A stretch of DNA of 64,000 nucleotides from Nitrococcus mobilis (GCA_024102725.1 JAGFJL010000123.1:1-64000); one strand, 5' to 3'; shown: positions 29,938 to 40,594, counted from the first letter of the stretch. Notes: generated by a model not told the origin, from the letters alone. A program made the numbers and translations.

Positions 29938-31488
29938 ATGGAAATTTTTGCGGATCCCACGCTCGGGCTTGGCCTGCTGACGCTGATCGTGCTCGAGCTC
30001 ATCCTCGGCATCGACAATCTCATCTTCATCGCCATCCTCGCCGACAAGCTACCGCCTCATCAGCGCGACAGGGCCCGCCTTATCGGCCTGAGTCTCGCGC
30101 TGATGCTGCGTCTTGGCCTGCTCGCCGGCATGTCCTATCTGGTGACGCTCACCGCGCCGCTGTTCAGTGTTTTCGAACGCGGATTCTCGGGTCGTGACCT
30201 CATTTTGGCAGGGGGCGGCGTGTTTTTGTTGTTCAAGGCCACGATGGAACTGCATGAGCGTCTCGAAGGCGGCGCGCAGCGCCACGAAGGGCCTAAAGCG
30301 CACGCGGCTTTCGGCATCGTGATCACACAAATCGTCGTACTCGATGCGGTGTTTTCTCTGGACGCCGTCATTACGGCCGTCGGCATGGTGGAGCAATTAT
30401 GGGTAATGATGACCGCGGTCGTGATTGCCATGGCCGCAATGATGCTGGCGAGCAAGCCACTGACGCACTTCGTCAATGAACGTCCGACCGTAGTCGTACT
30501 CTGCCTTGGTTTCTTGTTGATGATTGGCTTTAGCCTCATTGCCGAGGGCTTCGGCCTGCATATTCCGAAAGGCTATCTCTATGCGGCCATCGGTTTCTCG
30601 GTGTTGATCGAATTCTTCAATCAAGTGGCCCGCCGCAACCGCGCCAAACAGGCCATGAAGCGCCCGTTGCGCGAACGCACCGCCGATGCCGTACTGCACC
30701 TACTCGGTGGACGCATCGAGGCTGAAACACCGTTGCCCGTGATTGCAGCCGGTGCCGAAGCCGTATTCGCACCCACCGAACGGCAAATGATTCGCAGCGT
30801 ACTGGAACTCTCGCAACGCGGCGTCGAATCCATCATGACGCAACGCCGCGACATCGTCTGGCTGGATTTGAACCGCGGCAAAGAAGCGCTGGTCGAGTCG
30901 GTCAAAGCGGCTCCGCACACGCGCTTGCCCGTCGCGCGCGGCGCGTTGGATGCCTTTGAAGGTGTGGTGCAAAGCCGCGATCTGCTACGCAATCTGCTGG
31001 AACAGCGGGAGTTGGATATCGAGCGCGCGATCACGCAACCCCTGGCCGTTCAGGAAGGCGCGAGCGCGCTGCGCGTATTGGAGCAGTTGCGCCACCATCC
31101 GGTACCCCTGGCGATTGTGGTCGACGAATACGGCAGCATTGAGGGGCTGGTCACCGTCAATGACATTCTGGCCGCAATTGCCGGCGACTTCGTCGATACG
31201 GCGAATACCGATGCACTGCCGCAACCGATAGGCGAGGGCGCCTGGCTAGTGCCCGGCGCGTTTCCGATCAAAGAACTGGACCGTCTGCTGGGAACGACTC
31301 TGCCCTACGACGGCGAATACCGCACGCTTGCGGGTTTGTTGCTGGACCGTCTCGGGCGCATTCCGGCCGTGGGCGAATCACTGCAATGGCAGGGCCACCG
31401 CTTCGAGATCCGTGAACTGGACGGGCTACGGATCGCGCGGGTGTGGATTCAAAAGGCGGAAACACGGCCCACTGAGAAAGTACCGTAG
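29938..31488 (+). CDS. TerC-CBS-CorC_HlyC fusion membrane protein (YegH/YoaE type)
   Basis: 516 residues. The N-terminal ~235 residues are a TerC-like seven-helix domain with [15 protein letters not shown] and [13 protein letters not shown], the two acidic membrane motifs thought to bind metal. A CBS pair follows (~300-425, with [18 protein letters not shown]), then a CorC_HlyC domain (~435-510). E. coli YoaE and YegH share this order; a role in metal-ion handling during export is proposed for such proteins. It converges with the sigma-54 activator gene. Confidence 0.92.
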   Translation: MEIFADPTLGLGLLTLIVLELILGIDNLIFIAILADKLPPHQRDRARLIGLSLALMLRLGLLAGMSYLVTLTAPLFSVFERGFSGRDLILAGGGVFLLFKATMELHERLEGGAQRHEGPKAHAAFGIVITQIVVLDAVFSLDAVITAVGMVEQLWVMMTAVVIAMAAMMLASKPLTHFVNERPTVVVLCLGFLLMIGFSLIAEGFGLHIPKGYLYAAIGFSVLIEFFNQVARRNRAKQAMKRPLRERTADAVLHLLGGRIEAETPLPVIAAGAEAVFAPTERQMIRSVLELSQRGVESIMTQRRDIVWLDLNRGKEALVESVKAAPHTRLPVARGALDAFEGVVQSRDLLRNLLEQRELDIERAITQPLAVQEGASALRVLEQLRHHPVPLAIVVDEYGSIEGLVTVNDILAAIAGDFVDTANTDALPQPIGEGAWLVPGAFPIKELDRLLGTTLPYDGEYRTLAGLLLDRLGRIPAVGESLQWQGHRFEIRELDGLRIARVWIQKAETRPTEKVP

Positions 31489-31546
31489 CGCATGTACGTT
31501 CGCGCGACCAGCCCGCGCGCGGCTCGCCAGCGCTCAAACACTGGCT

Positions 31547-32830
31547 TCACGCTGTCTTATTCGGCCGAAACGACTTGGCGCTGAGGCCGTGCTTTTTGAG
31601 CAGGGTCTGCAAATAAGAGCGATTCATCCCCGTGTGCTTGGCCAGCACGGTTACCTTGCCACCGACCTCTCGCAACCGTTGCTCGAGGAAAATGCGCTCG
31701 GCCTGATCGCTGGCGATGCGTTTGATGTCGCTCAGTGAATCCGTCGCTCCGGACCCATCCGGCTCCGTCAAAATCCGCTCGGGCGAGCGCGCCCGGGCGC
31801 CTTCCGGCAGATGCTTCAGATCCGCCGTGCCGTCGGCGAGACAGGAAATGCGAAAGATGATATTGCGCAATTCCCGGATATTGCCCGGATAGGCGTAGCT
31901 CAGCAGAAACTGGCGCAGCCGCGCCGCGAGCTGGACCGGCGGCCGCTGCAGCTGCTCTGCGGCCTCATCGCAGAAATAGTCGATCAGTAGCGGGATCTCG
32001 TCGCGGCGCTCACGCAGCGCCGGTAGAACCACGTGAATAACGCTCAGCCGATAGTAGAGATCCTCCCGGAAGCGCCCTTTCTGACTCATCTGGTAGAGAT
32101 CCCGGTTGGTGGCTGCCACGATTCGGGCATCCACTGCAATCGGCTCATCCGAGCCGACGCGCTGGATCTCCTGGGACTGCAGGACACGCAACAGCTTGAC
32201 TTGGCCCGGCAGAGGCAGCTCACCGATCTCATCGAGGAAAATCGTACCGCCGTTGGCACTTTCGAACTTGCCTTTGCGATCACTGGCCGCGCCGGTGAAG
32301 GCACCCCTTTTGTGCCCGAACAGCTCCGATTCGATCAGGTTCTCCGGTATGGCACCGCAGTTGACCGAAACGAATGCCCCGCTGCTGCGCGGGCCGTTGG
32401 CGTGAATCACTTTGGCGAGGAGTTCTTTGCCGGTCCCGCTCTCCCCTTCGATGAGCACGGGCAAATTGGTCGGCGCCGCTTTCTCGCCGATCTCCAAAGC
32501 CTCGAGGAGCTTCGGACTCTCACCGAATACCCCCTCGAAAATAAAGCTGCGATCGATCAGCGCCTGGCGGCGTTGCGGTGCACCCACCGGGCGCTCGGCA
32601 ACCGGTGCGGCCGAATCGGAGACTTGCCCGGCGCTGGCCTGGACGAACCGTTCCTTGCGGGAGAGCATCATCACCTTGGCGCGCAGCTCATTGCATCGGC
32701 CCAGCAGCTTCTGGATTTCCGCGCGATCAAGCTGTTGAGCCCAACGCAACGTCGATCGCAGAATCTCGAGTTGCTCCAACAACTCGCCGTAGGCGCTTGT
32801 GGCAGGCTTCTTGAATGTGAATTGCTTCAT
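31547..32830 (-). CDS. Sigma-54-dependent activator without receiver domain
   Basis: 427 residues. Residues 1-95 are helical and hydrophilic with no known sensor. The AAA+ domain (~100-330) has Walker A GESGTGKE (129-136), the sigma-54-contacting GAFTGA (176-181), and Walker B GGTIFLDEIGELP (195-207). A Fis-type helix-turn-helix ends the protein (VTVLAKHTGMNRSYLQTLLKKHGL). Its ATG overlaps the stop of the exporter gene (ATGA), so it is the last gene of the secretion operon. It probably activates the sigma-54 promoter at 42924-42939, giving positive feedback. What it senses is unknown; the FHA and MinD-like partners are candidates. Confidence 0.93.
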   Translation of the reverse strand: MKQFTFKKPATSAYGELLEQLEILRSTLRWAQQLDRAEIQKLLGRCNELRAKVMMLSRKERFVQASAGQVSDSAAPVAERPVGAPQRRQALIDRSFIFEGVFGESPKLLEALEIGEKAAPTNLPVLIEGESGTGKELLAKVIHANGPRSSGAFVSVNCGAIPENLIESELFGHKRGAFTGAASDRKGKFESANGGTIFLDEIGELPLPGQVKLLRVLQSQEIQRVGSDEPIAVDARIVAATNRDLYQMSQKGRFREDLYYRLSVIHVVLPALRERRDEIPLLIDYFCDEAAEQLQRPPVQLAARLRQFLLSYAYPGNIRELRNIIFRISCLADGTADLKHLPEGARARSPERILTEPDGSGATDSLSDIKRIASDQAERIFLEQRLREVGGKVTVLAKHTGMNRSYLQTLLKKHGLSAKSFRPNKTA

Positions 32831-35800
32831 CGGACACCGGCGATCTGCTTCTGCACTAATTGATAGTACATGCCCTTCTTGTTTACCAGATCCTGATGCG
32901 GCCCCTCCTCCACGAGCCGCCCTTGGTAGAGCACCAGGATTTTGTCGGCCTCCATGACCGTGCTCAGCCGATGCGCGATGACCACCGCCGTGCGACCCTT
33001 CAGGATTTCACGCATGCTCTTGAGAATGTTGCTCTCCGATTGGGTATCAAGCGCCGAGGTCGCCTCGTCGAACACAAGCAGGTTCGGGTCGTGGTAGAGT
33101 GCACGCGCGATGCACAGGCGCTGGATTTGACCGCCGGAAAGTCCCATGCCGCGCTCGCCGACGAGTTGCTGGTAGCCAAGCGGGAAGTTGCTGATAAAAC
33201 CGTGCGCATCGGCGAGCTTGGCGACTTCAACGATCCGGCGCTGATCCGGATTTTCCTCCCCGATGGCGATGTTCTCAGCAAGCGTCCCCGAGAAGAGGAG
33301 GTTGTTCTGCATCACGTAGCCGATGTGGGCGCGGAAGTATTCCTTATCGATCAGGCTCAAATCATAGCCATCGACGCTGATCCGGCCTTCCGTCGGCAGA
33401 TAAAACCCCACCAGCAGCTTGGAGAGCGTGGTCTTGCCGGAACCACTTTGGCCGACGACCGCGACCACCTCGCCGGGTTTGATCGCAAAGCTGATGTTCT
33501 CCAACACATACGGGTTTTCCTTGCCGCCATAACGGAAATAGACGCCTTCGAAACGGATATCACCGCGCAAATCCGGCAGAACGATCCGCGTGCTGACCTC
33601 CGCTGCTTTTTGTTCGGGTTCGAGATCCAGCACGTCCCCCAACCGTTCCATGGCGACACCGGCCTCGTTGATCTGATCCCACAGCCCGACCAGCCCCATC
33701 AGAGGCGACATGACGCTGCCCATTAGCATATTGAACGCAATCAGCTGACCAATGGTCAGCTCCTGGTTGAGCACCAGATTGGCGCCCACCCAGAGAATAA
33801 CAATGGTCGTCGTGGCGCTGAACAATTGCCCCAGCGTCCCGACGAGGGTCTCGAAGCGCTGCGCCTGGTAATTCACTTCGAGCGCTTTGGCGTATTTTTT
33901 CTCCCACTTGAGCCGCAGCGACCGCTCGATGCCCATGCCCTTGACCGTCTCAGCCGCGGCAAGCGTCTCCATCAAGGTCGACTCCGCATCGGTGGAAGCC
34001 GTAAAGCTCGAGCGAGCATAGTTTTTTATCTTCGGCGTAATCAACACCGTCAACAGCACGATCGGAACGATCAGCATGATCAGCAGCAACGTCATCTTGA
34101 CGTTGTAGAGAAACAGCACGATGAAATAGACGAATACCATCAGCAGGTTGAGTAGAGTGGTGATGGTCGACTGCGTGAGAAAGGCCCGGATCGTGATGTT
34201 TTCTTGAAAGCGGGCGAAGATGTCCCCGGTCTTGCGGGTGGAGAAGAACGAAATGGGTAACGACAGCGTGTGCTTGAAGAACTGCGACATCATGGCGAAA
34301 TCGAGATTTCGGACCATGAAGCTCGCAAGAAAGCCGCGCAACAAATTGGTGAGCTGAGTAAAAAGGTGCGCGATCACCAATCCGATGATCAAAATATGCA
34401 GCAGCTGAAAGCTCTGATGCACGACCACCCGGTCGAGGATATTCTGCACGATGATCGGTGGGGCAACCCCGAGCAGCTCTATGACCAGCGTCGCCATGGC
34501 CAAATACCCGAGGATACCTTTGTAAGGCCTGAGATAGCCTACGAAGCGGACCCACGGCGAGCGCCCGGTGGCGATCTGCACCATCTCCATACCAGGCATG
34601 AAGAGCAGACAGGTGCCGGTCCAGCCTTTTTCGAACTCCTCCAGCGTCATCTTGTTGAAGCCAAGCGCTGGATCGGCGATCCAGACATGGCTTTTGGAGA
34701 CGCCGTAGACGACGATGTAGTGGTAGCCTTCCCAGTGGGCGATGAAAGGCAAGTCGAAGCCCAGCAACGCTTGATAAGTGCATTTGACCGCCCGCGTGGT
34801 AAACCCGAGCGACTCGCCTACGCGCGCCAAGCTATCCAGCGTCGCGCCCTCCGTCGTGACATTGGCCAGCTCGCGCAGCTTGCCGAGCGTCATGGGGATA
34901 CCGTAATGCTTGCAGATCATCGCCAGACAAGCCGCGCCGCAGTCCATCTCCTCGGCCTGCGCCACCAGCGGGAAGCGTTTCAGTACACGCTCGCCCAGCC
35001 CCGGCCGGCTCGTAAGATCGAGCAGCACTCGTCGACCACGGCGTTCGGCGAGCTTCTTCTGCCGCAGCAGATCGCGTTCGAGGAAACGGATGCGCTCCTC
35101 GAGCAGTTCCCTGAGCTTCGGGTTGCGCTCGAGGATGAAATGGACCGTTTGCTGCGTAATGACGATAAGCGTGGCGTCGCTCTCGGCAATCGCGCTGGCC
35201 ACTTGCTCTTGTTGGAGCAGGCAGGCCTTCTCTCCGAACACATCGCCTTGGCGTAGACTGGCCAGCGGATAATCCCGCCCTTCCTCCGTGCGCATCAACC
35301 GAACCCGGCCTTTGCGGATCACATAGAGTCGTTGCTCATCGCGCGCGTCCTGCTCCACGATCACCTGCCCGGCCCTGACCCGCTTGACCCCGATGCTGCG
35401 GATGAGCTCCTCGAGCTCGTTTTTGTCCACTTTACGACGCAGGTCGAACAATCGGGTGACAAACCCTCCGGCCGCTTGGATGGCGGCATAATGAGCAATA
35501 TAGGTTTCCGCCTGTTTGTTGTTCGCGAGGATCGCACTAAAAGCCGCCCGCGGGATATGGATCAGTTCGGTTCGCGACGAGGCACGCACCGAGGATTCAT
35601 GGCGGTAATCACGCAAAGCGGCGATCTCGGCAAAAACCTCGCCTTCCTTGCGAATCCCCATGCTGATTTCTTTGCCCCGGTCCTCGGTGAAAATCCTGAC
35701 CGCGCCGGATTTGATAACGTACAACCCAGTTTCGGGCTCGCCGGCATTGCAGACCGTATCGCCGAAATCGTACACCTTGATCTCGGCCTGACTTGCCAGC

Positions 35801-35877
35801 ACGGCCAGCTGCTCGCGGCTGAAGGCGGAGAGGATTTCGACTGTGGCGAGAAAGTCGGTGAGCGCTATTGTATTCAT
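32827..35877 (-). CDS. C39-peptidase ABC exporter with two N-terminal cNMP-binding-like domains
   Basis: 1,016 residues from ATG 35877 (GGGAGAG precedes it). Two cyclic-nucleotide-binding-like domains occupy about 10-135 and 160-275. A peptidase C39 domain follows, with QAEEMDCGAACLAMI (Cys near 313), HYIVVYG and the Asp of DPALGF. Six membrane helices lie about 450-730. The ATPase has Walker A GQSGSGKTT near 812, LSGGQ, and LLVFDEATSALD. Such exporters cut peptides after Gly-Gly and pump them through HlyD and a TolC-like channel, both encoded upstream here. The tandem cNMP-like sensors in front of C39 are uncommon and suggest ligand-gated export; whether they bind a nucleotide is not shown. 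Confidence 0.94.
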   Translation of the reverse strand: MNTIALTDFLATVEILSAFSREQLAVLASQAEIKVYDFGDTVCNAGEPETGLYVIKSGAVRIFTEDRGKEISMGIRKEGEVFAEIAALRDYRHESSVRASSRTELIHIPRAAFSAILANNKQAETYIAHYAAIQAAGGFVTRLFDLRRKVDKNELEELIRSIGVKRVRAGQVIVEQDARDEQRLYVIRKGRVRLMRTEEGRDYPLASLRQGDVFGEKACLLQQEQVASAIAESDATLIVITQQTVHFILERNPKLRELLEERIRFLERDLLRQKKLAERRGRRVLLDLTSRPGLGERVLKRFPLVAQAEEMDCGAACLAMICKHYGIPMTLGKLRELANVTTEGATLDSLARVGESLGFTTRAVKCTYQALLGFDLPFIAHWEGYHYIVVYGVSKSHVWIADPALGFNKMTLEEFEKGWTGTCLLFMPGMEMVQIATGRSPWVRFVGYLRPYKGILGYLAMATLVIELLGVAPPIIVQNILDRVVVHQSFQLLHILIIGLVIAHLFTQLTNLLRGFLASFMVRNLDFAMMSQFFKHTLSLPISFFSTRKTGDIFARFQENITIRAFLTQSTITTLLNLLMVFVYFIVLFLYNVKMTLLLIMLIVPIVLLTVLITPKIKNYARSSFTASTDAESTLMETLAAAETVKGMGIERSLRLKWEKKYAKALEVNYQAQRFETLVGTLGQLFSATTTIVILWVGANLVLNQELTIGQLIAFNMLMGSVMSPLMGLVGLWDQINEAGVAMERLGDVLDLEPEQKAAEVSTRIVLPDLRGDIRFEGVYFRYGGKENPYVLENISFAIKPGEVVAVVGQSGSGKTTLSKLLVGFYLPTEGRISVDGYDLSLIDKEYFRAHIGYVMQNNLLFSGTLAENIAIGEENPDQRRIVEVAKLADAHGFISNFPLGYQQLVGERGMGLSGGQIQRLCIARALYHDPNLLVFDEATSALDTQSESNILKSMREILKGRTAVVIAHRLSTVMEADKILVLYQGRLVEEGPHQDLVNKKGMYYQLVQKQIAGVR

Positions 35878-35982
35878 TGATTGCTCTCCCTCATGCCTTC
35901 GCTTCGGGGCCGTGCTCATCAGCCGCCGCGCCAAACTCGCCGCTGCTTAAAATCCATCCCCCTAAGCGGCCACCTACAGGAG

Positions 35983-36735
35983 CTAGAGCACTTCCAGGCG
36001 ATGCTCCTGCGCGCGGGCCTCGAGCCACGCCCGATAGACCAGACGGCGCACTTCTTTCTCGGTTTCAGCATCGAGAATGGCCGGATGCCTCGCTTCGACC
36101 TTGAAGATTTCATAGAACAACTCGTCGGGGGTTTGGAACGGGCCCAGCAGTTCGCCTGCCGAAGCATTGAAAACCTTGGCCTCAATCTCGTCCTGCAACT
36201 CACCGCGCAGCACCTTGCCCACGAGACCGCCGTTGTGCTTGGTATCATCGTCGAGTGAGTGTTCGCGCGCGAGTTCCGCGAACATATCGGGCTCTTCCTC
36301 GGCTAGCGACAGAATCTCCCTGGCCTTGCTCTCGGAGTCCACGACGATATGGCTTATTTCGATGCTTTCGAATTTCGGCGAGTTGAGACTGAAATACTCT
36401 TGAATAGCCTCGTCCCGACGAACTTCCTCCAGCATTTTCTCCTTGTACAAGGTATCGCTTATATAGGCCTCGAAATCATCCAGGCTGACTCCCAGCTGCT
36501 GTAGAAACTCCTGTGTATCCTTGGCCCGATGCAGGCCTTCGACGCGGCGTATTTGATCGAAACGCTCCTGGATCTCCTCGAGCGTAACTTTGATGCCGGC
36601 CCGTTTCGCGGCATGCACCGTGAGCTTTTCGCTGATCAGCTCTTCAATCAAATTATCGAAAGTCCCATTGAGTTTCAGCCACTTTACCAGCCCATCCGCA
36701 CTGATTGTCTCTGCGTCGATTTTTGCAACTTGCAT
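35983..36735 (-). CDS. Parvulin-type peptidyl-prolyl isomerase
   Basis: 250 residues. The N-terminal half is helical, SurA-like (VTLEEIQERFDQIRRVEGL, FLQQLGVSLDDFEAYI). A PPIC domain follows (~130-225) with EISHIVVDSESKAREIL, FAELAREHSLDD, GGLVGKV and FYEIFKVEAR. There is no signal peptide, so it probably works in the cytoplasm on substrate before export. Such isomerases are found beside HlyD and C39 exporter genes elsewhere. It sits 42 bp after the HlyD gene and 105 bp before the exporter, same strand. Confidence 0.88.
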   Translation of the reverse strand: MQVAKIDAETISADGLVKWLKLNGTFDNLIEELISEKLTVHAAKRAGIKVTLEEIQERFDQIRRVEGLHRAKDTQEFLQQLGVSLDDFEAYISDTLYKEKMLEEVRRDEAIQEYFSLNSPKFESIEISHIVVDSESKAREILSLAEEEPDMFAELAREHSLDDDTKHNGGLVGKVLRGELQDEIEAKVFNASAGELLGPFQTPDELFYEIFKVEARHPAILDAETEKEVRRLVYRAWLEARAQEHRLEVL

Positions 36736-36777
36736 TATGGGTTACCTCAGTTTTTCCGCTTCCGGTACACAACCGGA

Positions 36778-38163
36778 TCACCAAGCTGTTATCTCACGCA
36801 GCGGATCCAGCGCCAGATCGATCAACCGCCGCTTGCGTACCACGATCTCGGCCGTGCCGCTCATACCGTAGCGCAGCGGAACCTGCGTGCTACCTACGGC
36901 GAAAAAGTCCCGCTGCAACCCGATACGGCCTTCGTAAGTCGGCTGCTTGTTTTGCGAATTCGCACTAGCCGTCGGAGAAATATACTCCAACGTCCCCTCG
37001 ATCAAGCCGTAGCGCTGGTAGGGAAAGGCAGCAAACTTCAGCTTGGCCGGCATACCCTCTTGCAAAAAGGCCCGGTCCGTCTCCTCGATGGCCACCCGCA
37101 GCACCGGGCGCGCGTCGGCCGGTGCGATGCTCGCGATGGGCTGCGTCGCGACTACTTTGTCTCCCGGCTGGGTCAGCGCCAATCTCGTAATCACACCGGC
37201 GACGGGTGCGCGCACCAGCAGCAGATTCTCCTCATCGATGTCATCGAAGCTGACCCTGGCCGCCCCTTCGGCGGTTGCGCGCGCGATGCGCAGCTGCAGT
37301 TGCCCTTCATTTTCCAGGGTGGCCAACTCAAGCTTCTTTTGCGCATACTGGGTGCGCAGGCTCAAGAGTTTCTCTGATGTCTGCTGGACCTCCGCCTGAC
37401 TGCTTTGGTACACCTTGCTCAAATCGACCTCGAACTGCGCCAGCTCGGCTCTGGCCAAATCATAGGCGGCTTGTTTGGCCATATACTCGCGGCGCTTGGC
37501 GTCCACTTGCTGGCGCGAGAGGCCACCACCGCCCGGCGAGCGGTATAGACGCTCATACTTTTCGAGCTCCGCACGCGCGTAGTCGCGTTCGTTTTTTGCC
37601 TCTTTCAGTTGCGTGCGCGCCTTACCGAGCCGGATGCGCTGCTCCTCGCCAAGCTTGGCGATGGCTTGGTTGACGCGCCTATCGTGCAACCGCTGGGCTT
37701 GGTCGATTTGAACCTGCAGTAGGTTGAGCTGCTGTTCTAGGACACGGATACGGTCCGGGAGCAATTCGTGTTGCTGCTGGGCATCGGTCAGCTTCAACTT
37801 AGCTTGCAGGGCCTGGGTCGCGAGCTGAATGGCATTGACGGCTTCGACCCGGGCCAGGATGTCGCCTTTGGCAACGGGCATTCCCTCTGCAAGATAGATA
37901 TTGACCAGCTCACCATCGACCGGCGAGTAAATGCGGCGCTCCTCCGCATCGGGTCCAAGCACACCGCCGGCCTGGACGATGACATCGGCATGGCCGATAA
38001 AAGACCAGGCGGCACCCGCCAGCAGCAGCGCAAAAAGCAATAAAATCAATGCCCGGGTCAAGCGTGACGGCTCGGAGGAGAGAATCGTGATTCCTTCGGC
38101 ACTGTGATCTTCCAGAGCATCCTGTAAACGCGGCTGGTAAGGCTCAGGCCTTTTATCGCTCAT
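36778..38163 (-). CDS. HlyD-family periplasmic adaptor
   Basis: 461 residues. A cytoplasmic N-terminus (~1-34) precedes one membrane helix (LTRALILLLFALLLAGAAWSF, about 34-54). Lipoyl halves bracket a long coiled coil (~100-300, rich in QLNLLQVQIDQAQ and LEKYERLYRS). The C-terminal beta domain includes PVAGVITRLALTQPGD and ends near VPLRYGMSGTAEIVVRKRRLIDLAL. It links the inner-membrane exporter (32827-35877) to the outer-membrane channel (40595-42073). Its start overlaps the end of the FHA gene by 11 bp. Confidence 0.93.
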   Translation of the reverse strand: MSDKRPEPYQPRLQDALEDHSAEGITILSSEPSRLTRALILLLFALLLAGAAWSFIGHADVIVQAGGVLGPDAEERRIYSPVDGELVNIYLAEGMPVAKGDILARVEAVNAIQLATQALQAKLKLTDAQQQHELLPDRIRVLEQQLNLLQVQIDQAQRLHDRRVNQAIAKLGEEQRIRLGKARTQLKEAKNERDYARAELEKYERLYRSPGGGGLSRQQVDAKRREYMAKQAAYDLARAELAQFEVDLSKVYQSSQAEVQQTSEKLLSLRTQYAQKKLELATLENEGQLQLRIARATAEGAARVSFDDIDEENLLLVRAPVAGVITRLALTQPGDKVVATQPIASIAPADARPVLRVAIEETDRAFLQEGMPAKLKFAAFPYQRYGLIEGTLEYISPTASANSQNKQPTYEGRIGLQRDFFAVGSTQVPLRYGMSGTAEIVVRKRRLIDLALDPLREITAW

Positions 38164-40558
38164 CGTTAACCGCCTCCAACGGGCCCGGCAGCAGCTCCAA
38201 CTTGGCCTTCAACAACGAGGCATTCATTACGATGCGCATGTCCTCGAGCCACTGGCGCTGACGTTTGATCTCGGCGAATAGGTTCTCGTAGAGCTGTTGA
38301 GCCGGCGCTGGAGCGGCCTTCCGGAGCAGCACATAGGTGTGCATCATGCGGCTCGCCTGCTCAAAGGCACGCGAGAGCAGGCCAGCCTGGCGCCGGAAGG
38401 CAGCCGAGACGGCATCCTCCAGACGCAGCAAGCCATCGATGCCACCCTTGGCCTGATAGCGCGCCCAGTCCTTACTGGCCTGTTGGAATTGGTGCTGCAC
38501 GTCAAGCAGCGCCTGTGCCCGATAAGTCTGAAAATCAGCCTCGAGGGCGCGGTGCATATGCGCGTCACCGACCGAATCCAGACGGTTATAGAAGGCGAGC
38601 AGCCTCTGTCCGTAGTCTGCGCTGTCTCGGGCTTGCTGCAACGCGCGGTAATCTTTCAACACCCTTTTATAGCGCTGCAACCGTTGCTGCGCCACCTCGC
38701 TCCACGGCCGGCCGGCAAGCCCCTGCAGCAGCTCGAAGGCATGGTCCCAATCACCCTCGGCCCAGGCGCGCTCCGCTTTTTCATACTCTGCGGCGAGCTC
38801 GGCCGGCGGGAGCTTTACGGCGATTTGCGCCTGCGCCGCTTCGCGAAACAACGGCGTCGCGAATTGGCCTTGCAGCGTCAACCGCAGCGCCCCATCGAGG
38901 TCCTGCTGGCGAATCGCCGTCTGAATCGCCTGCCAACGCTCCAGATCCAACCATACCCGTTGCATACCGCCGATACGCGGATATTGGCTCTGAAACGCCT
39001 TGAGCACGTCCGTCAATTCGCCCGCGCGATCGGCCGCCAGATCATTCCGAATGGTTTGCCTAAGCTGCGCAATCGCATGCAAATAGCTCGATTTTTCGTT
39101 TTGCAGGCCCGCCAAGTGGCTTGCCACGCGTGCCCCCACGGGCCGGCATTCGGGCACATAGTCCATAAGCCGGGTCAGCCGATTCCGATGGCCACGGGGG
39201 TCGTTCTCCCACCACTCGACCAATTCGCTGATCAACGCCTCGTCGTGGAAGATGACGATTGGGGCTTGCGGGCCACCGCGTTCGGCTATGAAACGCTCCA
39301 AACGGCTGGCCCATTCGAGCAGGGCCAGCATCTTCCGCGCATCGTCATTGAACCGGCTCAATCGAGCGGCGGATACGAGAATCTGCTCAGCCCCCTTGAA
39401 ATCGCCGTTCTCCAACCGTGCCATCCAGGCGGGCGCCACCTGTTTAGCTATCGACTCCGTGCCGAGTAAACTGATCCGCTCGTTATCAGGATGCGCCGCC
39501 AGGTAGCGCTCGGCCATTGCGGCGCTGTCGGCATAGCGCTGCTCGGCCATGAGTTCATGGATGGTGCGCTCGGGGCTGCCTTTGAGATAAAAACCCAACG
39601 CGAGCGCCACCGTCAGCAATCCGCCGGCGGGCAGAAGCCAGAGCCAGCGGCGTTTCGGACGACTCGGCTGATCATCGGTAAAGGCCTGTTTGAGCTCGGC
39701 CGAGAAAATGCGCACTCGCCCGAACAACCCCTCGCGTCGCGGCTTGCCGACGCTTCGCTTGGCCTTGGCAAGCGCCGGGTCGTCCGCGGCGGCCTCATCA
39801 GTATCGCCCGGAGCACCGACCTCCGGACAGAACGCATCGAGGAAGGAGTCCGCCGCTGAGACGAAAATGGTTCCCGGCTCTTGACTGAACGCTTCGGCCG
39901 CCACCGGCCCTAACTCCACACGATAGCTGAAAAATTTGCCTCCGAAGGCGATACTTGCGTGATCTTCGAGCCGAGCGCCGGCCGCCAAGCGCTGCCCGTC
40001 CAGGAAAGTCCCGTTAGTACTGCCCAGATCCTCGACATACAGGCCGCTTTGCTGCCGAAAGATCAGCGCATGACGGCGGGATATATAGCGGCTCTCCTCG
40101 GGAAAGTGCGTCTTGTAGCCTGAAAATACGCCCACATCCTTGCCGATCAGGAAAGGAAAGTGATCGATGACAATGGACTCAAGCGGCGTGTTCTCAGACG
40201 TCGGCACGAGGACCAATGTCAATGGCGCCGCGCCGGGCTCGGGCCGCTGTGGCTCGGAAATTTCGATTCGGAAGCAAATCTGCCCTGCAAAACACAGCTC
40301 GTCGCCATCCTGCAGAGCCACCGCGCGCTTATGCACTGCCCGGCGATTGACGGTCGTGCCACCACGACTGCCGAGATCAACCACATGCAGCGTATCCTGC
40401 TGGCGGAACAGCTTCGCGTGGCTCGCCGACAGCCCTACGGCCGCCCCATCAGGAAGCGCGGCAAAAGGTGCCTCGTTACGACCGACGGTAAAGAGATCGT
40501 CACGCACGACGATCTCTCCGAGCTCTGGATGAGACAGCGGCTTGAGCGTGAATTTCAT
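38153..40558 (-). CDS. Double-FHA single-pass membrane protein
   Basis: 801 residues. Two forkhead-associated domains lie at about 20-100 (LHVVDLGSRGGTTVNRR) and 130-215 (YISRRHALIFRQ, VEDLGSTNGTFLDGQ). A basic linker leads to one membrane helix near 306-325. The remaining ~470 residues, probably periplasmic, are helical with TPR-like stretches and no known domain. FHA domains bind phosphothreonine, but no Ser/Thr kinase gene is in the window. Only 36 bp separate it from the channel gene and it overlaps the HlyD gene, so it is an integral operon member. A role in sensing or gating the secretion assembly is inference. The second FHA looks complete; the first has lost typical SRxH spacing. Confidence 0.87.
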   Translation of the reverse strand: MKFTLKPLSHPELGEIVVRDDLFTVGRNEAPFAALPDGAAVGLSASHAKLFRQQDTLHVVDLGSRGGTTVNRRAVHKRAVALQDGDELCFAGQICFRIEISEPQRPEPGAAPLTLVLVPTSENTPLESIVIDHFPFLIGKDVGVFSGYKTHFPEESRYISRRHALIFRQQSGLYVEDLGSTNGTFLDGQRLAAGARLEDHASIAFGGKFFSYRVELGPVAAEAFSQEPGTIFVSAADSFLDAFCPEVGAPGDTDEAAADDPALAKAKRSVGKPRREGLFGRVRIFSAELKQAFTDDQPSRPKRRWLWLLPAGGLLTVALALGFYLKGSPERTIHELMAEQRYADSAAMAERYLAAHPDNERISLLGTESIAKQVAPAWMARLENGDFKGAEQILVSAARLSRFNDDARKMLALLEWASRLERFIAERGGPQAPIVIFHDEALISELVEWWENDPRGHRNRLTRLMDYVPECRPVGARVASHLAGLQNEKSSYLHAIAQLRQTIRNDLAADRAGELTDVLKAFQSQYPRIGGMQRVWLDLERWQAIQTAIRQQDLDGALRLTLQGQFATPLFREAAQAQIAVKLPPAELAAEYEKAERAWAEGDWDHAFELLQGLAGRPWSEVAQQRLQRYKRVLKDYRALQQARDSADYGQRLLAFYNRLDSVGDAHMHRALEADFQTYRAQALLDVQHQFQQASKDWARYQAKGGIDGLLRLEDAVSAAFRRQAGLLSRAFEQASRMMHTYVLLRKAAPAPAQQLYENLFAEIKRQRQWLEDMRIVMNASLLKAKLELLPGPLEAVNDER

Positions 40559-40594
40559 AGCCGACCCACCCCCAAACGGCGCGCTCGGGGGCTG

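Noticed and set aside
34270-35256. 328-residue plus-strand frame
   Set aside because: Antisense to the C39 exporter gene, whose motifs are unambiguous; the frame shows no family pattern.
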